In this document: positions 15,575-24,961 of the stretch, one piece after another
How the letters are laid out: each line of letters opens with the position of its first letter
Position numbering within the stretch: the stretch's first letter is position 1
NCBI RefSeq assembly: GCF_000817785.2
Contig: NZ_JTCM02000002.1
Span: forward strand, 135,696-199,695
Length of the DNA: 64,000 nucleotides
Reading direction: 5' to 3'
From: Hassallia byssoidea VB512170
GTDB lineage: Bacteria; Cyanobacteriota; Cyanobacteriia; Cyanobacteriales; Nostocaceae
Program-made: the position numbers and the translations under genes
Notes under the pieces: generated by a model
What the model was told of the DNA's origin: nothing
The model's database searches: none
Seen by the model: only the letters and a program-made list of their open reading frames with translations

Positions 15575-17482
15575 ATGCCGATCGCCTTTAACAATACTAA
15601 TCAACTTTGGGCTTTTATCTTGGCGGAAACGCTTTTGCGCTTAGGATTGACTTGTGCGGTAATTTGTCCGGGTTCGCGTTCCACACCTTTAGCACTTGCC
15701 TTTGCCAAAGCTTCATATAATATTGAAGCGATTTCCATTCTCGATGAACGTTCCGCCGGCTTTTTCGCTTTAGGAGTAGCCAAAGCAACCAAACGTCCTG
15801 TAGTATTGATTTGCAGTTCGGGAACCGCAGGAGCAAACTTTTACCCAGCAGTCATTGAAGCTAGAGAAAGTCGCGTCCCTTTATTGATATTAACTGCTGA
15901 TAGACCGCAAGAATTGCGAGATTGCCACTCCGGACAAACTATAGACCAATTAAAGCTATATGGAAATTACCCAAACTGGCAAACAGAGTTAGCCTTACCC
16001 TCACCAGATATGCAAATGCGCTGCTATCTGCGACAAACGGTAATTCATGGATGGGAAAAGTCGCTCTATCCTGTCCCAGGTCCGGTACATCTAAATGTAC
16101 CCTTTCGCGACCCCCTCGCACCAATTCCCGATGCAAATATACAAGTAGAAATTGACCCAGAAGAATTCTTTTCTGCAATAACAACTTTTTCCCCCACTTT
16201 CTACTCCCCAATCCCCATTCCCCAAGAATGGTTACAATCTCAACGAGGGATAATAATTGCCGGCGTTGCGAGCGTGCAGCAGCCAAAAGAATATTGTAGT
16301 GCGATCGCGCAACTTTCCCAAACCTTAAAATTCCCGGTTCTTGCAGAGGGACTCTCACCTGTAAGAAATTATGCTGACCTTAACCCCTATTTGATATCTA
16401 CCTATGACCTAATTCTGCGTTTACAGCATCTTTCCCAGCAGTTAACACCAGAAATAGTAATTCAAATCGGGGAACTTCCCACCAGTAAACAACTGCGTAC
16501 CTGGTTAAATACTACACAATCCAAACGCTGGATAATTGACCCTAGCGACCAAAACCTTGACCCCCTCCACGGAAAGACAATCCACCTACGAGTATCGATT
16601 GAACAGCTAGTGAAGGGAGATGGGGGACAAGGGGGACAAGGAGGACAAGGGGGACAAGGAGGACAAGGAGGACAAGGAGGACAAGGGGGAATTATTGCCA
16701 CTTCCCCATCTCCCTTGTCTCCCTTGTCTCCCCCCTCTCCCTTGTCTCCCTTGTCTCCCCCCTCTCCCTTGTCTCCCTTGTCTCCCTCATCTCCCCCTCC
16801 CTATCTTCAACTTTGGTGTGATGCGGAAGCGCAAGTTAGGTCAAATGTTGACCAAACTATGGCGACAATGAATGAGTTAGTTGAAAGTAAAGCCGCTTGG
16901 TTGCTTTCACAAACCGTAGCACCGGGAACGCCGTTATTTATCGCCAACAGTATGCCGGTGCGTGATGTAGAATTTTTCTGGAAGCCGAATAATTTAGGAG
17001 TGCGATCGCATTTTAATCGAGGTGCGAATGGTATAGATGGTACATTATCCACTGCTTTAGGAATCGCTCATCGTCATCAAAGCAGTGTCATGTTAACTGG
17101 AGATTTATCTTTATTGCACGATACCAATGGCTTTTTAATTAGAAATAAGTTTGTTGGACATCTTACCATCGTGTTAATTAATAATAATGGCGGTGGGATT
17201 TTTGAAATGTTACCCATCGCTCAATTTGACCCCCCATTTGAAGAATTTTTTGCCACTCCGCAAGATATTGATTTTGCTCAATTGTGCGCCACTTATGGAG
17301 TAGAGCATGAATTGATTACTTCTTGGGAGAAGTTGCAACAAAACTTAAACCCGCTACCAAGTAAGGGAATTCGGGTTTTGGAATTGCGAACAAATCGGAA
17401 AGTAGATGCGAAGTGGCGCCAGGAAAATTTACCTAAGTTTGCGACCGTAGTAAGCGCTTCAGCGCTTAAGGAAAAGCGCTAA
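15575..17482 (+). CDS. menD: SEPHCHC synthase MenD with an in-frame repeat insertion
   Basis: A 635-residue thiamine-diphosphate enzyme of menaquinone/phylloquinone synthesis, condensing 2-oxoglutarate-derived semialdehyde with isochorismate. Evidence: CPGSRSTPLALA, DERSAGFFALGVAK, LTADRPQELRDCHSGQTIDQ, NSMPVRDVEFF, NRGANGIDGTLSTALG and the ThDP site GDLSLLHDTNGF...NNNGGGIF. Residues about 347-409 (16615-16800) are a GGQ repeat and a SPLSP repeat, encoded by complementary GGACAAGGG and TCTCCCTTG arrays. The family lacks this segment; it lies between the middle and C-terminal domains, where a loop insertion could be tolerated. The stop codon lies in the palindrome at 17446-17495. Confidence 0.94.
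   Translation: MPIAFNNTNQLWAFILAETLLRLGLTCAVICPGSRSTPLALAFAKASYNIEAISILDERSAGFFALGVAKATKRPVVLICSSGTAGANFYPAVIEARESRVPLLILTADRPQELRDCHSGQTIDQLKLYGNYPNWQTELALPSPDMQMRCYLRQTVIHGWEKSLYPVPGPVHLNVPFRDPLAPIPDANIQVEIDPEEFFSAITTFSPTFYSPIPIPQEWLQSQRGIIIAGVASVQQPKEYCSAIAQLSQTLKFPVLAEGLSPVRNYADLNPYLISTYDLILRLQHLSQQLTPEIVIQIGELPTSKQLRTWLNTTQSKRWIIDPSDQNLDPLHGKTIHLRVSIEQLVKGDGGQGGQGGQGGQGGQGGQGGQGGIIATSPSPLSPLSPPSPLSPLSPPSPLSPLSPSSPPPYLQLWCDAEAQVRSNVDQTMATMNELVESKAAWLLSQTVAPGTPLFIANSMPVRDVEFFWKPNNLGVRSHFNRGANGIDGTLSTALGIAHRHQSSVMLTGDLSLLHDTNGFLIRNKFVGHLTIVLINNNGGGIFEMLPIAQFDPPFEEFFATPQDIDFAQLCATYGVEHELITSWEKLQQNLNPLPSKGIRVLELRTNRKVDAKWRQENLPKFATVVSASALKEKR
16615..16800. repeat. Simple-repeat hairpin inside menD
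   Basis: About seven GGACAAGG(A/G)G units are followed, after a short spacer, by about ten CCCTTGTCT/CCCCCTCT units that are their complement. The whole is a multiple of three and keeps the frame. Confidence 0.93.
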
Positions 17483-17495
17483 AGCGCTTATTACG
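17446..17495. terminator. Palindrome ending both menD and the M20 gene
   Basis: AAGCGCTTCAGCGCTT (17452-17467) pairs with AAGCGCTAAAGCGCTT (17474-17489), with one mismatch and a short loop. It belongs to the CGTAGTAAGC... palindrome family also seen at 59247-59295 and, in part, at 30009-30042. It supplies the last codons and stop of menD and lies over the convergent M20 stop, so it may be a bidirectional terminator (inference). Confidence 0.65.
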
Positions 17496-18708
17496 ATAAG
17501 AATTTTTCAACGCAGCGGACGAAGATTTCTACACCCATTGGTAAAGCGGTTTCGTCAAAATCAAAGCGGGGATGATGATGCGGATATGCTAAATCTTTGC
17601 TGGGGTTTGCAGAACCGAGGAAGAAATAACAACCGGGAACGGCTTGTAAGAAGTATGACATATCTTCGCCGCCCATTGTTTGACATTCTGGGACAACTCC
17701 GAGAGGAGTTTCTATCACTTGTTCGGCTTGCGATCGCACAAATTCTGCCATCCCTGCATCGTTGATAGTTGGTGGGTATAGTTCCCAGTATTCTAAGTCA
17801 TAACTCGCACCATGACTTTGACAAACGCCAGCGATAATTTGCTCAATTCGCTTTTTGAAAAAGCCTTTTAAATCAGGTTTAAAATAACGTATCGTCCCAC
17901 TCATCCTAGCTGTATCGGGAATAATATTCAGCTTGGTTCCTGCGTGAAGTTCTCCCACCGTCACCACCGCCGAATCTATTGGATCGACGTTGCGTGAGAC
18001 AATAGTTTGTAAAGCGTTGACAATTTGAGCAGCAACCACCACAGAATCAATCGTTTGATGAGGCATTGCCCCGTGTCCACCTTTGCCCAAAATCGTGCAT
18101 TTAAAGCATTCTACCGCTGCCATTAATGCCCCAGCGCGGACACCGACAGTTCCCAAAGGCAAATTATTCCACAAATGCAAACCGATAATTGCATCCACAT
18201 CAGGGTTTTTTAGTACCCCAGCTTCAATCATCGGCTTTGCACCTCCGGGTCCTTCTTCCGCTGGTTGAAAGATAATTTTGACAGTGCCGGCGAAGTTTTG
18301 GCGATTTGATTGCAGATAGTAAGCAGTACCTAAAGCGATCGCTGTATGTCCATCATGACCGCAAGCGTGCATTACACCATCATGTTGCGATTTATATGGC
18401 ACTTCGTTCAGTTCTTGAATTGGCAAAGCGTCCATATCTGCCCGAATTGCCAAGACTTTCCCACTATCAATTTTACCACCTTTTATTGTTGCCACAATTC
18501 CAGTTTGAGCAATACCCGTTTCATGCTCAATTCCCCATTCCTGCAACTTCTGTGAAACAAACTCAGCAGTGAGTTTTTCTTGAAAACCTAACTCTGGTTG
18601 TTGATGCAGCCGGCGTCGCCATTCTACCAGTTGAGGTTGTAGCGATCTAATATCCAGGCGGACGCGAGATAAATTTACACTCTGAGCGTTGGGGAACGTG
18701 GAAATCAT
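17491..18708 (-). CDS. M20-family amidohydrolase (N-acyl amino acid / IAA-amide hydrolase-like)
   Basis: A 405-residue metallopeptidase of the M20D group. Metal-binding motifs are visible: MHACGHDGHTAIAL, PAEEGPGGAKPMIEAG, and GGEDMSYFLQ near the end, plus HHHPRFDFDE. This group includes hippurate hydrolases and IAA-amino acid hydrolases that cleave N-acyl amino acids to carboxylic acid and amino acid. The dimerisation domain starts around GVRAGALMAAVE. It is convergent with menD, with 8 bp between stops. The physiological substrate cannot be read from sequence. Confidence 0.9.
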   Translation of the reverse strand: MISTFPNAQSVNLSRVRLDIRSLQPQLVEWRRRLHQQPELGFQEKLTAEFVSQKLQEWGIEHETGIAQTGIVATIKGGKIDSGKVLAIRADMDALPIQELNEVPYKSQHDGVMHACGHDGHTAIALGTAYYLQSNRQNFAGTVKIIFQPAEEGPGGAKPMIEAGVLKNPDVDAIIGLHLWNNLPLGTVGVRAGALMAAVECFKCTILGKGGHGAMPHQTIDSVVVAAQIVNALQTIVSRNVDPIDSAVVTVGELHAGTKLNIIPDTARMSGTIRYFKPDLKGFFKKRIEQIIAGVCQSHGASYDLEYWELYPPTINDAGMAEFVRSQAEQVIETPLGVVPECQTMGGEDMSYFLQAVPGCYFFLGSANPSKDLAYPHHHPRFDFDETALPMGVEIFVRCVEKFLS

Positions 18709-19009
18709 TGTTTAAACAGGTTAATTTAACACGGCTAACTGATGTTATTTTCCTAGTTTAATCTTTTTGACACCGTTAATATTTTGTAAATTAGTATTTG
18801 TAGGGTGCGTTACTAACGCACTCTACGTATATTTCAACTTCGCTTGCATCCATAAACAGGTAAATGCTTCAAGTTAAACCTGTGTACTATATTAAGTACA
18901 AGCTCATTTGTGTGACTCAAACTGATTTGAACAGCTTGAGGTTCAAAAAAACTCAACATAGATATAGAATCAATACATTTTATTGTAGATCCTGTCTTCA
19001 TCCAAAAGT
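18709..19009. repeat. Spacer with a GTAGGGTGCGTTA palindrome
   Basis: No gene. The palindrome GTAGGGTGCGTTA-CTAACGCACTCTAC lies at 18800-18826. The rest is unremarkable AT-rich DNA that should hold the promoter of the CHAT gene. Confidence 0.7.
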
Positions 19010-20065
19010 ATGAAAAAAATTCTAATTTTATCAGCTAATCCGAGAAACACAGATTGGCTACGTTTAGATGAGGAAATTCGGGAAATAAAAACAGCGTTGA
19101 AACGTTCCAAATATCGAGATAATTTTGAAGTTATTACTGAGGGGGCTGTTCGGATTGATGATTTGCGTCGTGCTTTGTTAGATTGCGAACCACAGATTCT
19201 GCATTTCTCCGGACATGCAACAGCAAATAATAACATAGTTGTCAAAAATAACTCCGGACAATTACAACAACACCGCGAAGCTTACCGTTTAAATTCACCT
19301 TCAGGAGGTATAGCTTTAGAGAATAACTCTGGGGAAATGCAATTAGTAAGTACAAAATCACTAACAGACTTATTTAAGAATTTTCAAAACACAATTGAAT
19401 GTGTGCTACTCAATGCCTGCTATTCAGAAGTCCAGGCAGAAGAAATTCATAAGCATATTTATTGCGTTATTGGCATGGAGCGTTCTATACGAGATGATGC
19501 AGCAATTAAATTTGCCCAAGGGTTTTATGATGTGATTGGTGCTGGGAGAAACTATGAGGATGCTTTTCAACTAGGCTCTAATAATATTGACCTAAATGGC
19601 ATTCCGCAGTCTTTAATTACCACCATCAAAATTAACAAAAATATAGGCATTATACCTTCTAATAATAAAAGAATTTTTCCCAATAAAAAAGAAAAATATA
19701 ATATGACTGATAAACGCAGTATCAACATAGGAACCGGTAACTACAACGAGCGCATTGAAGGCAATTATGTACAAGGTAATTATTATGCTAATAGTGAAAA
19801 GCAAAGCATTACTGAAGTTGCGGCTGAAATTCAAAAAATACTTGAACAACTAGACAAGTCTTACCCTGCTGATACCACCTTGGGTAAAATGCAAATAGCT
19901 GCCGAAACTATTAAAAGTATTGAAAATAATCCCTCTTTCGTAGAGAGGATACTTAGTGCATCGAAAGCAGGTGGTGTGCAGGCTTTTGGGCAATTGCTCA
20001 ATCATCCAGCAGCTAGCTTTGTCATTGCTGCTTTGGAAGATTGGCAGAAAACTAAGGGGAATTAA
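19010..20065 (+). CDS. CHAT-type caspase-like protein with a Gly/Asn linker and helical C-terminal domain
   Basis: 351 residues. Residues 1-205 form a CHAT (caspase HetF associated with TPR) domain: MKKILILSANPRNT start, catalytic His in ILHFSGH (His69) and catalytic Cys in LLNACYS (Cys137). Residues about 236-260 are a beta-type linker (RSINIGTGNYNERIEG, then YVQGNYY). Residues about 265-351 are a helical domain (AAEIQKILEQLDKSYP ... KAGGVQAFGQLLNHP) recurring in cyanobacterial NTPase and caspase-like proteins, probably an adaptor. The protease is probably triggered by a partner. The next gene, 75 bp downstream on the same strand, encodes a NACHT NTPase whose N-terminus carries the same linker, which suggests a functional pair. 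Substrate and trigger are unknown. Confidence 0.85.
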   Translation: MKKILILSANPRNTDWLRLDEEIREIKTALKRSKYRDNFEVITEGAVRIDDLRRALLDCEPQILHFSGHATANNNIVVKNNSGQLQQHREAYRLNSPSGGIALENNSGEMQLVSTKSLTDLFKNFQNTIECVLLNACYSEVQAEEIHKHIYCVIGMERSIRDDAAIKFAQGFYDVIGAGRNYEDAFQLGSNNIDLNGIPQSLITTIKINKNIGIIPSNNKRIFPNKKEKYNMTDKRSINIGTGNYNERIEGNYVQGNYYANSEKQSITEVAAEIQKILEQLDKSYPADTTLGKMQIAAETIKSIENNPSFVERILSASKAGGVQAFGQLLNHPAASFVIAALEDWQKTKGN

Positions 20066-20140
20066 GCCTTAAGAGATTTGTGATATAAAATTTACTCGTC
20101 TGCTTTTCTTATTATTTAATAACTTCACGCAGGTTATATT

Positions 20141-22276
20141 ATGACAACAAATCAAGAGCCTGATAACCGCAGTATTAATATAGGAAGCGGCAATTATAAT
20201 GAGTCAATTCAGGGTGATTATATCCAAGGTGACTTCATTCAGGGAAGCGTCATTTATGTAAATAAAAGTCTTTTTCAGATATCTGATTTATTAGGTCGTC
20301 GGACATCTGATGTAGCAAAACCCGCTACTCAAGAGGAGTATAAACAACGTAAGGTTTTGCTCAATAAAGTTAAAAACTATTGGATTGAAGGTGTCTTAGA
20401 AAAGTCATTGCATACCAGAGTGATGATTTCATTGGGTCTGGAAGAGCGATTAGACGCAGTAGAACATCTTGGTATTGACGAGTTACCTGATAAATCTGGA
20501 CAAGCATTACCCACGGGAGTTGGGGTAACAGATGTCTTCAATCAGATGGGAGAGGGACGAACTCTTTTGATATTAGGAGAACCGGGAGCGGGTAAAACCA
20601 CAACTCTCCTGACACTGACAAAGCATTTGATAACTCGTACTGAACAGGACTTAAGCCGACCGATTCCAGTCGTATTTAATTTATCCTCTTGGGCAAGTAA
20701 GCGGCAAAATATTGCTGATTGGGTTGTTCAAGAATTAAATAGGCAATATAAAGTTTCCAAATCCTTAGCTAAAGCTTGGATTAAAAAGCAACAACTGCTA
20801 CTGACGCTGGATGGTCTGGATGAGGTGAAATCTGAGTATCGGGAAGACTGTGTTCAAGCCTTGAATGAATTCATGCAAAAGCATGGACAAACCGAGATTG
20901 TCGTGTGTAGCCGCATCCAAGATTATAATGCTCTCTCTACTCGTCTGCAACTACAAGGTGCTATCTGCGTCCAATCATTAACCGATGAGCAGATTAAGCA
21001 ATATCTAAACAGTGCTGGCAATCAATTAGAAGCCTTGAGAACACTACTTGAAAAAGATACTGCACTGCAAGAGTTAGCCAAATCTCCCCTGACTCTCAGC
21101 GTCATGACCCTCGCATATGAGGGCAAATTAGTTGAAGACTTACCCCAAACAAACTCGATAGAAGAACACCGCCGGCATCTGTTTAATACTTATATTGAAA
21201 CGATGTTTAGCCGCAAGGAAGCTAAACAGAAATACCCGAAAGAACAAGCAACGCGCTGGCTAATTTGGCTAGCAAAGCGTTTGTCTCAAACTTCTCAGAC
21301 GATGTTTTTAATTGAAGGATTGCAGCCTACTTGCTTCCAGACTAAGACTCAAAAAATACTTTATAGGATTGGAAGTTTTCTGATTGGGGGGCTACTTGGG
21401 GGACTGATTGGTGCGTTAATCGGATTGCTAGATCAAAGTAAGTCTTTTGAACTTAGTTTGCTAATTGGTGTACCTATTGGTGGGCTGAGTTTATTATTGC
21501 AGATGACAGAAATCAAAACAGTTGAAACCCTGAAATTGTGGTCTTGGCAAGAAGCAAGGAAGCTTCTGATCAATGGACTAGTTGTTACACTGCCTCTGGG
21601 GTTGATTGTGGGGCTGCTTAATAAAGGTAATTTACTATTGGGGGTGATTTATTGGCTAATTGCTGAACTGATTTTGGGGCTGCTTGGTGGGCTAAGAGGT
21701 TTAGAAATACAGAGAAAAACAAGTCCCAATCAGGGCATTTCAAACTCAGGCAGGAATGCCCTGATTGTTGGATTAATTGGTGGATTAATCGGCTTATTAA
21801 TCGGACAATTAAGCGGTAAACCAAATTGGGTATTGTTGGGGCTGGACTTTGGGCTAATTTTTGGACTAATTTTTGGGGGTGGTAAAGCCTGCATCCAACA
21901 CTTTACCTTACGCTTTATTCTTTACACTAAAGGTTATATCCCCAGCAACTATGCCCACTTCCTTGACTATGGCACTGAACGCATCTTTTTACAAAAAGTT
22001 GGGGGTGGTTACATTTTTGTTCATCGAATGCTGCTCGAACATTTTGCTCAGATGGCGTCAGTATCTGTTCAATCAACGATCGCACCAATTCCTCAGTCTA
22101 TTGACAGGAATAACGCACCAACTAAACCTGATTTAACTAATGTTGGTAATAGCGCTTCTCAGCCTCCAACTCCAGTTCAAAATCATCTTGTATGTACCAA
22201 TTGTGGTAACAATAATCCGTCTAATTTCAAATTCTGCTCCAAGTGTGGGATACCATTGATTAAACCATCTATCTAA
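20141..22276 (+). CDS. NACHT NTPase with Gly/Asn linker, membrane domain and zinc ribbon
   Basis: 711 residues. Residues 9-40 carry the same linker as the upstream CHAT protein (NRSINIGSGNYNESIQGDY, then IQGDFIQG). The NACHT domain follows: Walker A GEPGAGKTT at 146-154, Walker B LLLTLDGLDEV at about 219-229, and a sensor region ending CSRIQDYN. Residues about 400-600 contain several Gly/Leu/Ile-rich membrane helices (IGGLLGGLIGALIGLL type). The end is a zinc ribbon, CTNCG and CSKCG, around residues 685-707. NACHT proteins are STAND switches; this one would sit in the membrane and may recruit or activate the CHAT protease through the shared linker (inference). Convergent with bioD. Confidence 0.88.
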   Translation: MTTNQEPDNRSINIGSGNYNESIQGDYIQGDFIQGSVIYVNKSLFQISDLLGRRTSDVAKPATQEEYKQRKVLLNKVKNYWIEGVLEKSLHTRVMISLGLEERLDAVEHLGIDELPDKSGQALPTGVGVTDVFNQMGEGRTLLILGEPGAGKTTTLLTLTKHLITRTEQDLSRPIPVVFNLSSWASKRQNIADWVVQELNRQYKVSKSLAKAWIKKQQLLLTLDGLDEVKSEYREDCVQALNEFMQKHGQTEIVVCSRIQDYNALSTRLQLQGAICVQSLTDEQIKQYLNSAGNQLEALRTLLEKDTALQELAKSPLTLSVMTLAYEGKLVEDLPQTNSIEEHRRHLFNTYIETMFSRKEAKQKYPKEQATRWLIWLAKRLSQTSQTMFLIEGLQPTCFQTKTQKILYRIGSFLIGGLLGGLIGALIGLLDQSKSFELSLLIGVPIGGLSLLLQMTEIKTVETLKLWSWQEARKLLINGLVVTLPLGLIVGLLNKGNLLLGVIYWLIAELILGLLGGLRGLEIQRKTSPNQGISNSGRNALIVGLIGGLIGLLIGQLSGKPNWVLLGLDFGLIFGLIFGGGKACIQHFTLRFILYTKGYIPSNYAHFLDYGTERIFLQKVGGGYIFVHRMLLEHFAQMASVSVQSTIAPIPQSIDRNNAPTKPDLTNVGNSASQPPTPVQNHLVCTNCGNNNPSNFKFCSKCGIPLIKPSI

Positions 22277-22334
22277 GAGTATCGGACTGACAAGTAACCT
22301 AATCAAATTAGACATAAAAGGATTGTAGGATGCG

Positions 22335-23018
22335 TTACGAGCAGATAGTTAAAGTTTCCAAATCTAAATTTGATATTACTTGTGCCATTTTCTCTAAATC
22401 AGATGTATTTTCTAAGTAAGGCACGCAACCTAAAACAGGCGTGTTAGTCAATGATTGAATCAATTGTGGTGGTGTCCAGTCGGCGATTTGCGCTTCAGTT
22501 CGCGGTTCGACGCAGTTAAGAACAATACCAACTAGATGCACGCGAGATTGTCTAGCCAATGCTACATTCGCTACAGCTTGGGCGATCGCTCCCAATTTCA
22601 CAGGTACTATCAATACCGTCGGCAAACGCCATTCACCTGCTAAATCTGCTACCGTCAACTCCGAAGTGATAGGTGAACCTAATCCGCCCAAAGCTTCTAT
22701 TAAAATAATATCATGACGCGATCGCACTTTTTCCAAAGTTTGCCACACCAGTCCTAAATCCACTTCTCGATTTTCGCGTGCAGCGGCAATCGGTGGTGCC
22801 AGAGGTGCTTTAAAATACAAAGGTGTAATTTCTGACGCAGATTGATCTAAAGAAAACAACTTTTGATAAAGTTCGCGATCGCCTTCACCCGATTGAATCG
22901 GTTTCATAATTCCCAAACGTCGCTGCGGATAATATATTTGCCAATAAGCTGCTAACGCTGTTGTGAAAACAGTTTTACCAGCCTCCGTATCCGTTCCCGT
23001 AATTAGTAATGTATTCAT
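22335..23018 (-). CDS. bioD: Dethiobiotin synthetase
   Basis: 227 residues from the ATG at 23018; a TTG six bases upstream is possible. The P-loop is LLITGTDTEAGKT, followed by the catalytic Lys in IMKPIQSG, LIEALGGLGSP and GIVLNCVEPR. It carboxylates 7,8-diaminopelargonic acid with ATP and CO2 to dethiobiotin, the penultimate biotin step. No other bio gene is in the window, which is common in cyanobacteria. Confidence 0.93.
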   Translation of the reverse strand: MNTLLITGTDTEAGKTVFTTALAAYWQIYYPQRRLGIMKPIQSGEGDRELYQKLFSLDQSASEITPLYFKAPLAPPIAAARENREVDLGLVWQTLEKVRSRHDIILIEALGGLGSPITSELTVADLAGEWRLPTVLIVPVKLGAIAQAVANVALARQSRVHLVGIVLNCVEPRTEAQIADWTPPQLIQSLTNTPVLGCVPYLENTSDLEKMAQVISNLDLETLTICS

Positions 23019-23230
23019 TGACAATTATTAATTCTTAGCACTGAATTTACCCTATTTACTTTATTCAACTGAAATGCTATATGGTAATCCTAAATCATTC
23101 CCAAAACTCTCCCCTTCCTCCTCCTCTGCGACGGACACGTTCTTCACTCCTCCACCCCCGCACAGAAGTGTCCTCTTCTCTGCGTTCTCTGCGGTTAGTT
23201 AATCAATTTTTTTTCTAATATCACATATTA

Positions 23231-24961
23231 TTAATTGCGATTAGGAATAGGAGTTTGCTCAACAGGCGGATTATTATTTTCTTCTGGAGAAGATGTAGAC
23301 GGAAACTCCGGCGGCTGTAAAGGAGGAAGTGTAGGCGAATTGTTAACAGGTGGTGCTGGAAAAGTTGGCGCCAGTGTTGGCGTGATTGTCGGTGTCGGTG
23401 TAGACTCTGGTGTGGGCGTAAATGTCGGTTCTAATGTTGGCGTGATTGTAGGTGTCGCTTCTAAATTTTCTAACCCGGCATTAAGAACATAATTGCTTTC
23501 AGGTACTTCTGGTGCTGTTAACTGAATAATATATCTGCCACTTTCAGGCAATATTCCCTGATAAGATGTGACTTGCTGTGCCGAATTATCTATTGCTTCT
23601 CGATTTGGAGATAAAACTGTTAGCAAAACATTCTTACTTTCTGGGGAAAGCGATGCAATTAATTTGGAACCTTTTCTGCCAAAAAAGCTGTATTCAACTG
23701 TTTCATTTGCTTTGATAGTTCCATCAAGATTGAGTTGATTTGGAGTGACAAAAGTTAAGCGTTTCTTAGTGACAATAGGCTCAACATTGGTAGGTGTGGG
23801 TGTAGGTGTAAATGTCGGCGTCGGTGTAGCACTACCTGTAATAACTGGCGAAGGAAAAGTTTGTGGTGGGGCTTCTGGTGCTAATGTTTTTGGTTGACTG
23901 CGGATAGAACTTACTATTGCCCAAGAACCGACTCCTGCTAAGATAATTACGGCACTGCCAATTGCACCCAGCGCCAAGGGATTATCTAAAATAGAATTGC
24001 TGGGCGGATCGGGAATTACCGGATCTAATCTTTTAGGTGCGACAGGTGGGATTGGATCTGGACGACCACCGACAGCGACTGTTTGCATGTTGGACAAAGG
24101 CGGATTTGCCTGATTTGGTTGCGCCAAAAGTTGTAAAGCTTGGGTGAGATCGGCGACACTATGAAAGCGATCGCTTGGTGAATGACTCAACATCCGATTT
24201 AATATTTGAGCAAATCGCGGATCGACTTTTACCAACTTTTGCCAATTCCAAGTTAATTGATTTTCATCAAATAATTCTTGCGGTTCTTTACCCGTCAGCA
24301 AAACTAGCACTGTGACTGCAAGCGCATACAAATCACTACTGGGGTAAGCCCTTCCTGTTTGCATTTGCTCGCTCGGCGCGTAGCCTAATTTTCCCACAGT
24401 GGTGATGGGCGTTGACGCATTTAAAGATTGTAATTTAGTTGCCAGTTCTTTCACCACCCCAAAGTCAATTAAAACGGGTAGGCGATCGCTTTCTCGCAAA
24501 ATAATATTTTCCGGTGAAATATCCCGGTGAATAATCCCGCGTCCGTGAATATGCTCTAACACTGGCAACAAAGAACGCATAAGAAGCAAAACTTCCGCTT
24601 CTGTGAAAGTTTGATTAACAGCCTTGCGCTCATCGAGCAAAGCACGATAAGTCTTACCCGCAACATAATCTTGCACCAAAAACAAGCGCTGGTCTTGTTC
24701 AAATCTTTCTCTAAATTGCGGTATTTGCGGATGTTGAATTTGGTATAAAGTAGCTGCTTCTCGTGCAAATAGTTCTTGTGCTTTCTCCCAAGCGTCAGTT
24801 CCAGTAGCGGTGGGAATTAATTCTTTGATCGCACAAAGTTCATTAAATCGCCTTTGGTCTTCTGCCAAATAAGTTCTGCCAAATCCCCCCTGACCGAGAA
24901 TTTGAATTATGCGATAACGGTTTTGTAGGACAGTACCAACAGTAATGGGTGGTTGCATCAT
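23231..24961 (-). CDS. Membrane Ser/Thr protein kinase with extracytoplasmic PPC-like domain
   Basis: 576 residues. The Hanks-type kinase domain (about 14-275) has LGQGGFGRTYLAED, the ATP Lys in CAIKEL, the catalytic loop HRDISPENIIL, DFG in LIDFGVVKEL and GYAPSEQM. One membrane helix follows (around 330-352, ALGAIGSAVIILAGVGSWAIV). Outside is a beta-rich domain (NLDGTIKANETVEYSFFGRKGSKL ... GRYIIQLTAPE) like bacterial pre-peptidase C-terminal domains, flanked by TPTPT/TPTITPT repeats that are probably cell-wall-spanning linkers. Such kinases may sense envelope signals; partners are unknown. Confidence 0.9.
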   Translation of the reverse strand: MMQPPITVGTVLQNRYRIIQILGQGGFGRTYLAEDQRRFNELCAIKELIPTATGTDAWEKAQELFAREAATLYQIQHPQIPQFRERFEQDQRLFLVQDYVAGKTYRALLDERKAVNQTFTEAEVLLLMRSLLPVLEHIHGRGIIHRDISPENIILRESDRLPVLIDFGVVKELATKLQSLNASTPITTVGKLGYAPSEQMQTGRAYPSSDLYALAVTVLVLLTGKEPQELFDENQLTWNWQKLVKVDPRFAQILNRMLSHSPSDRFHSVADLTQALQLLAQPNQANPPLSNMQTVAVGGRPDPIPPVAPKRLDPVIPDPPSNSILDNPLALGAIGSAVIILAGVGSWAIVSSIRSQPKTLAPEAPPQTFPSPVITGSATPTPTFTPTPTPTNVEPIVTKKRLTFVTPNQLNLDGTIKANETVEYSFFGRKGSKLIASLSPESKNVLLTVLSPNREAIDNSAQQVTSYQGILPESGRYIIQLTAPEVPESNYVLNAGLENLEATPTITPTLEPTFTPTPESTPTPTITPTLAPTFPAPPVNNSPTLPPLQPPEFPSTSSPEENNNPPVEQTPIPNRN

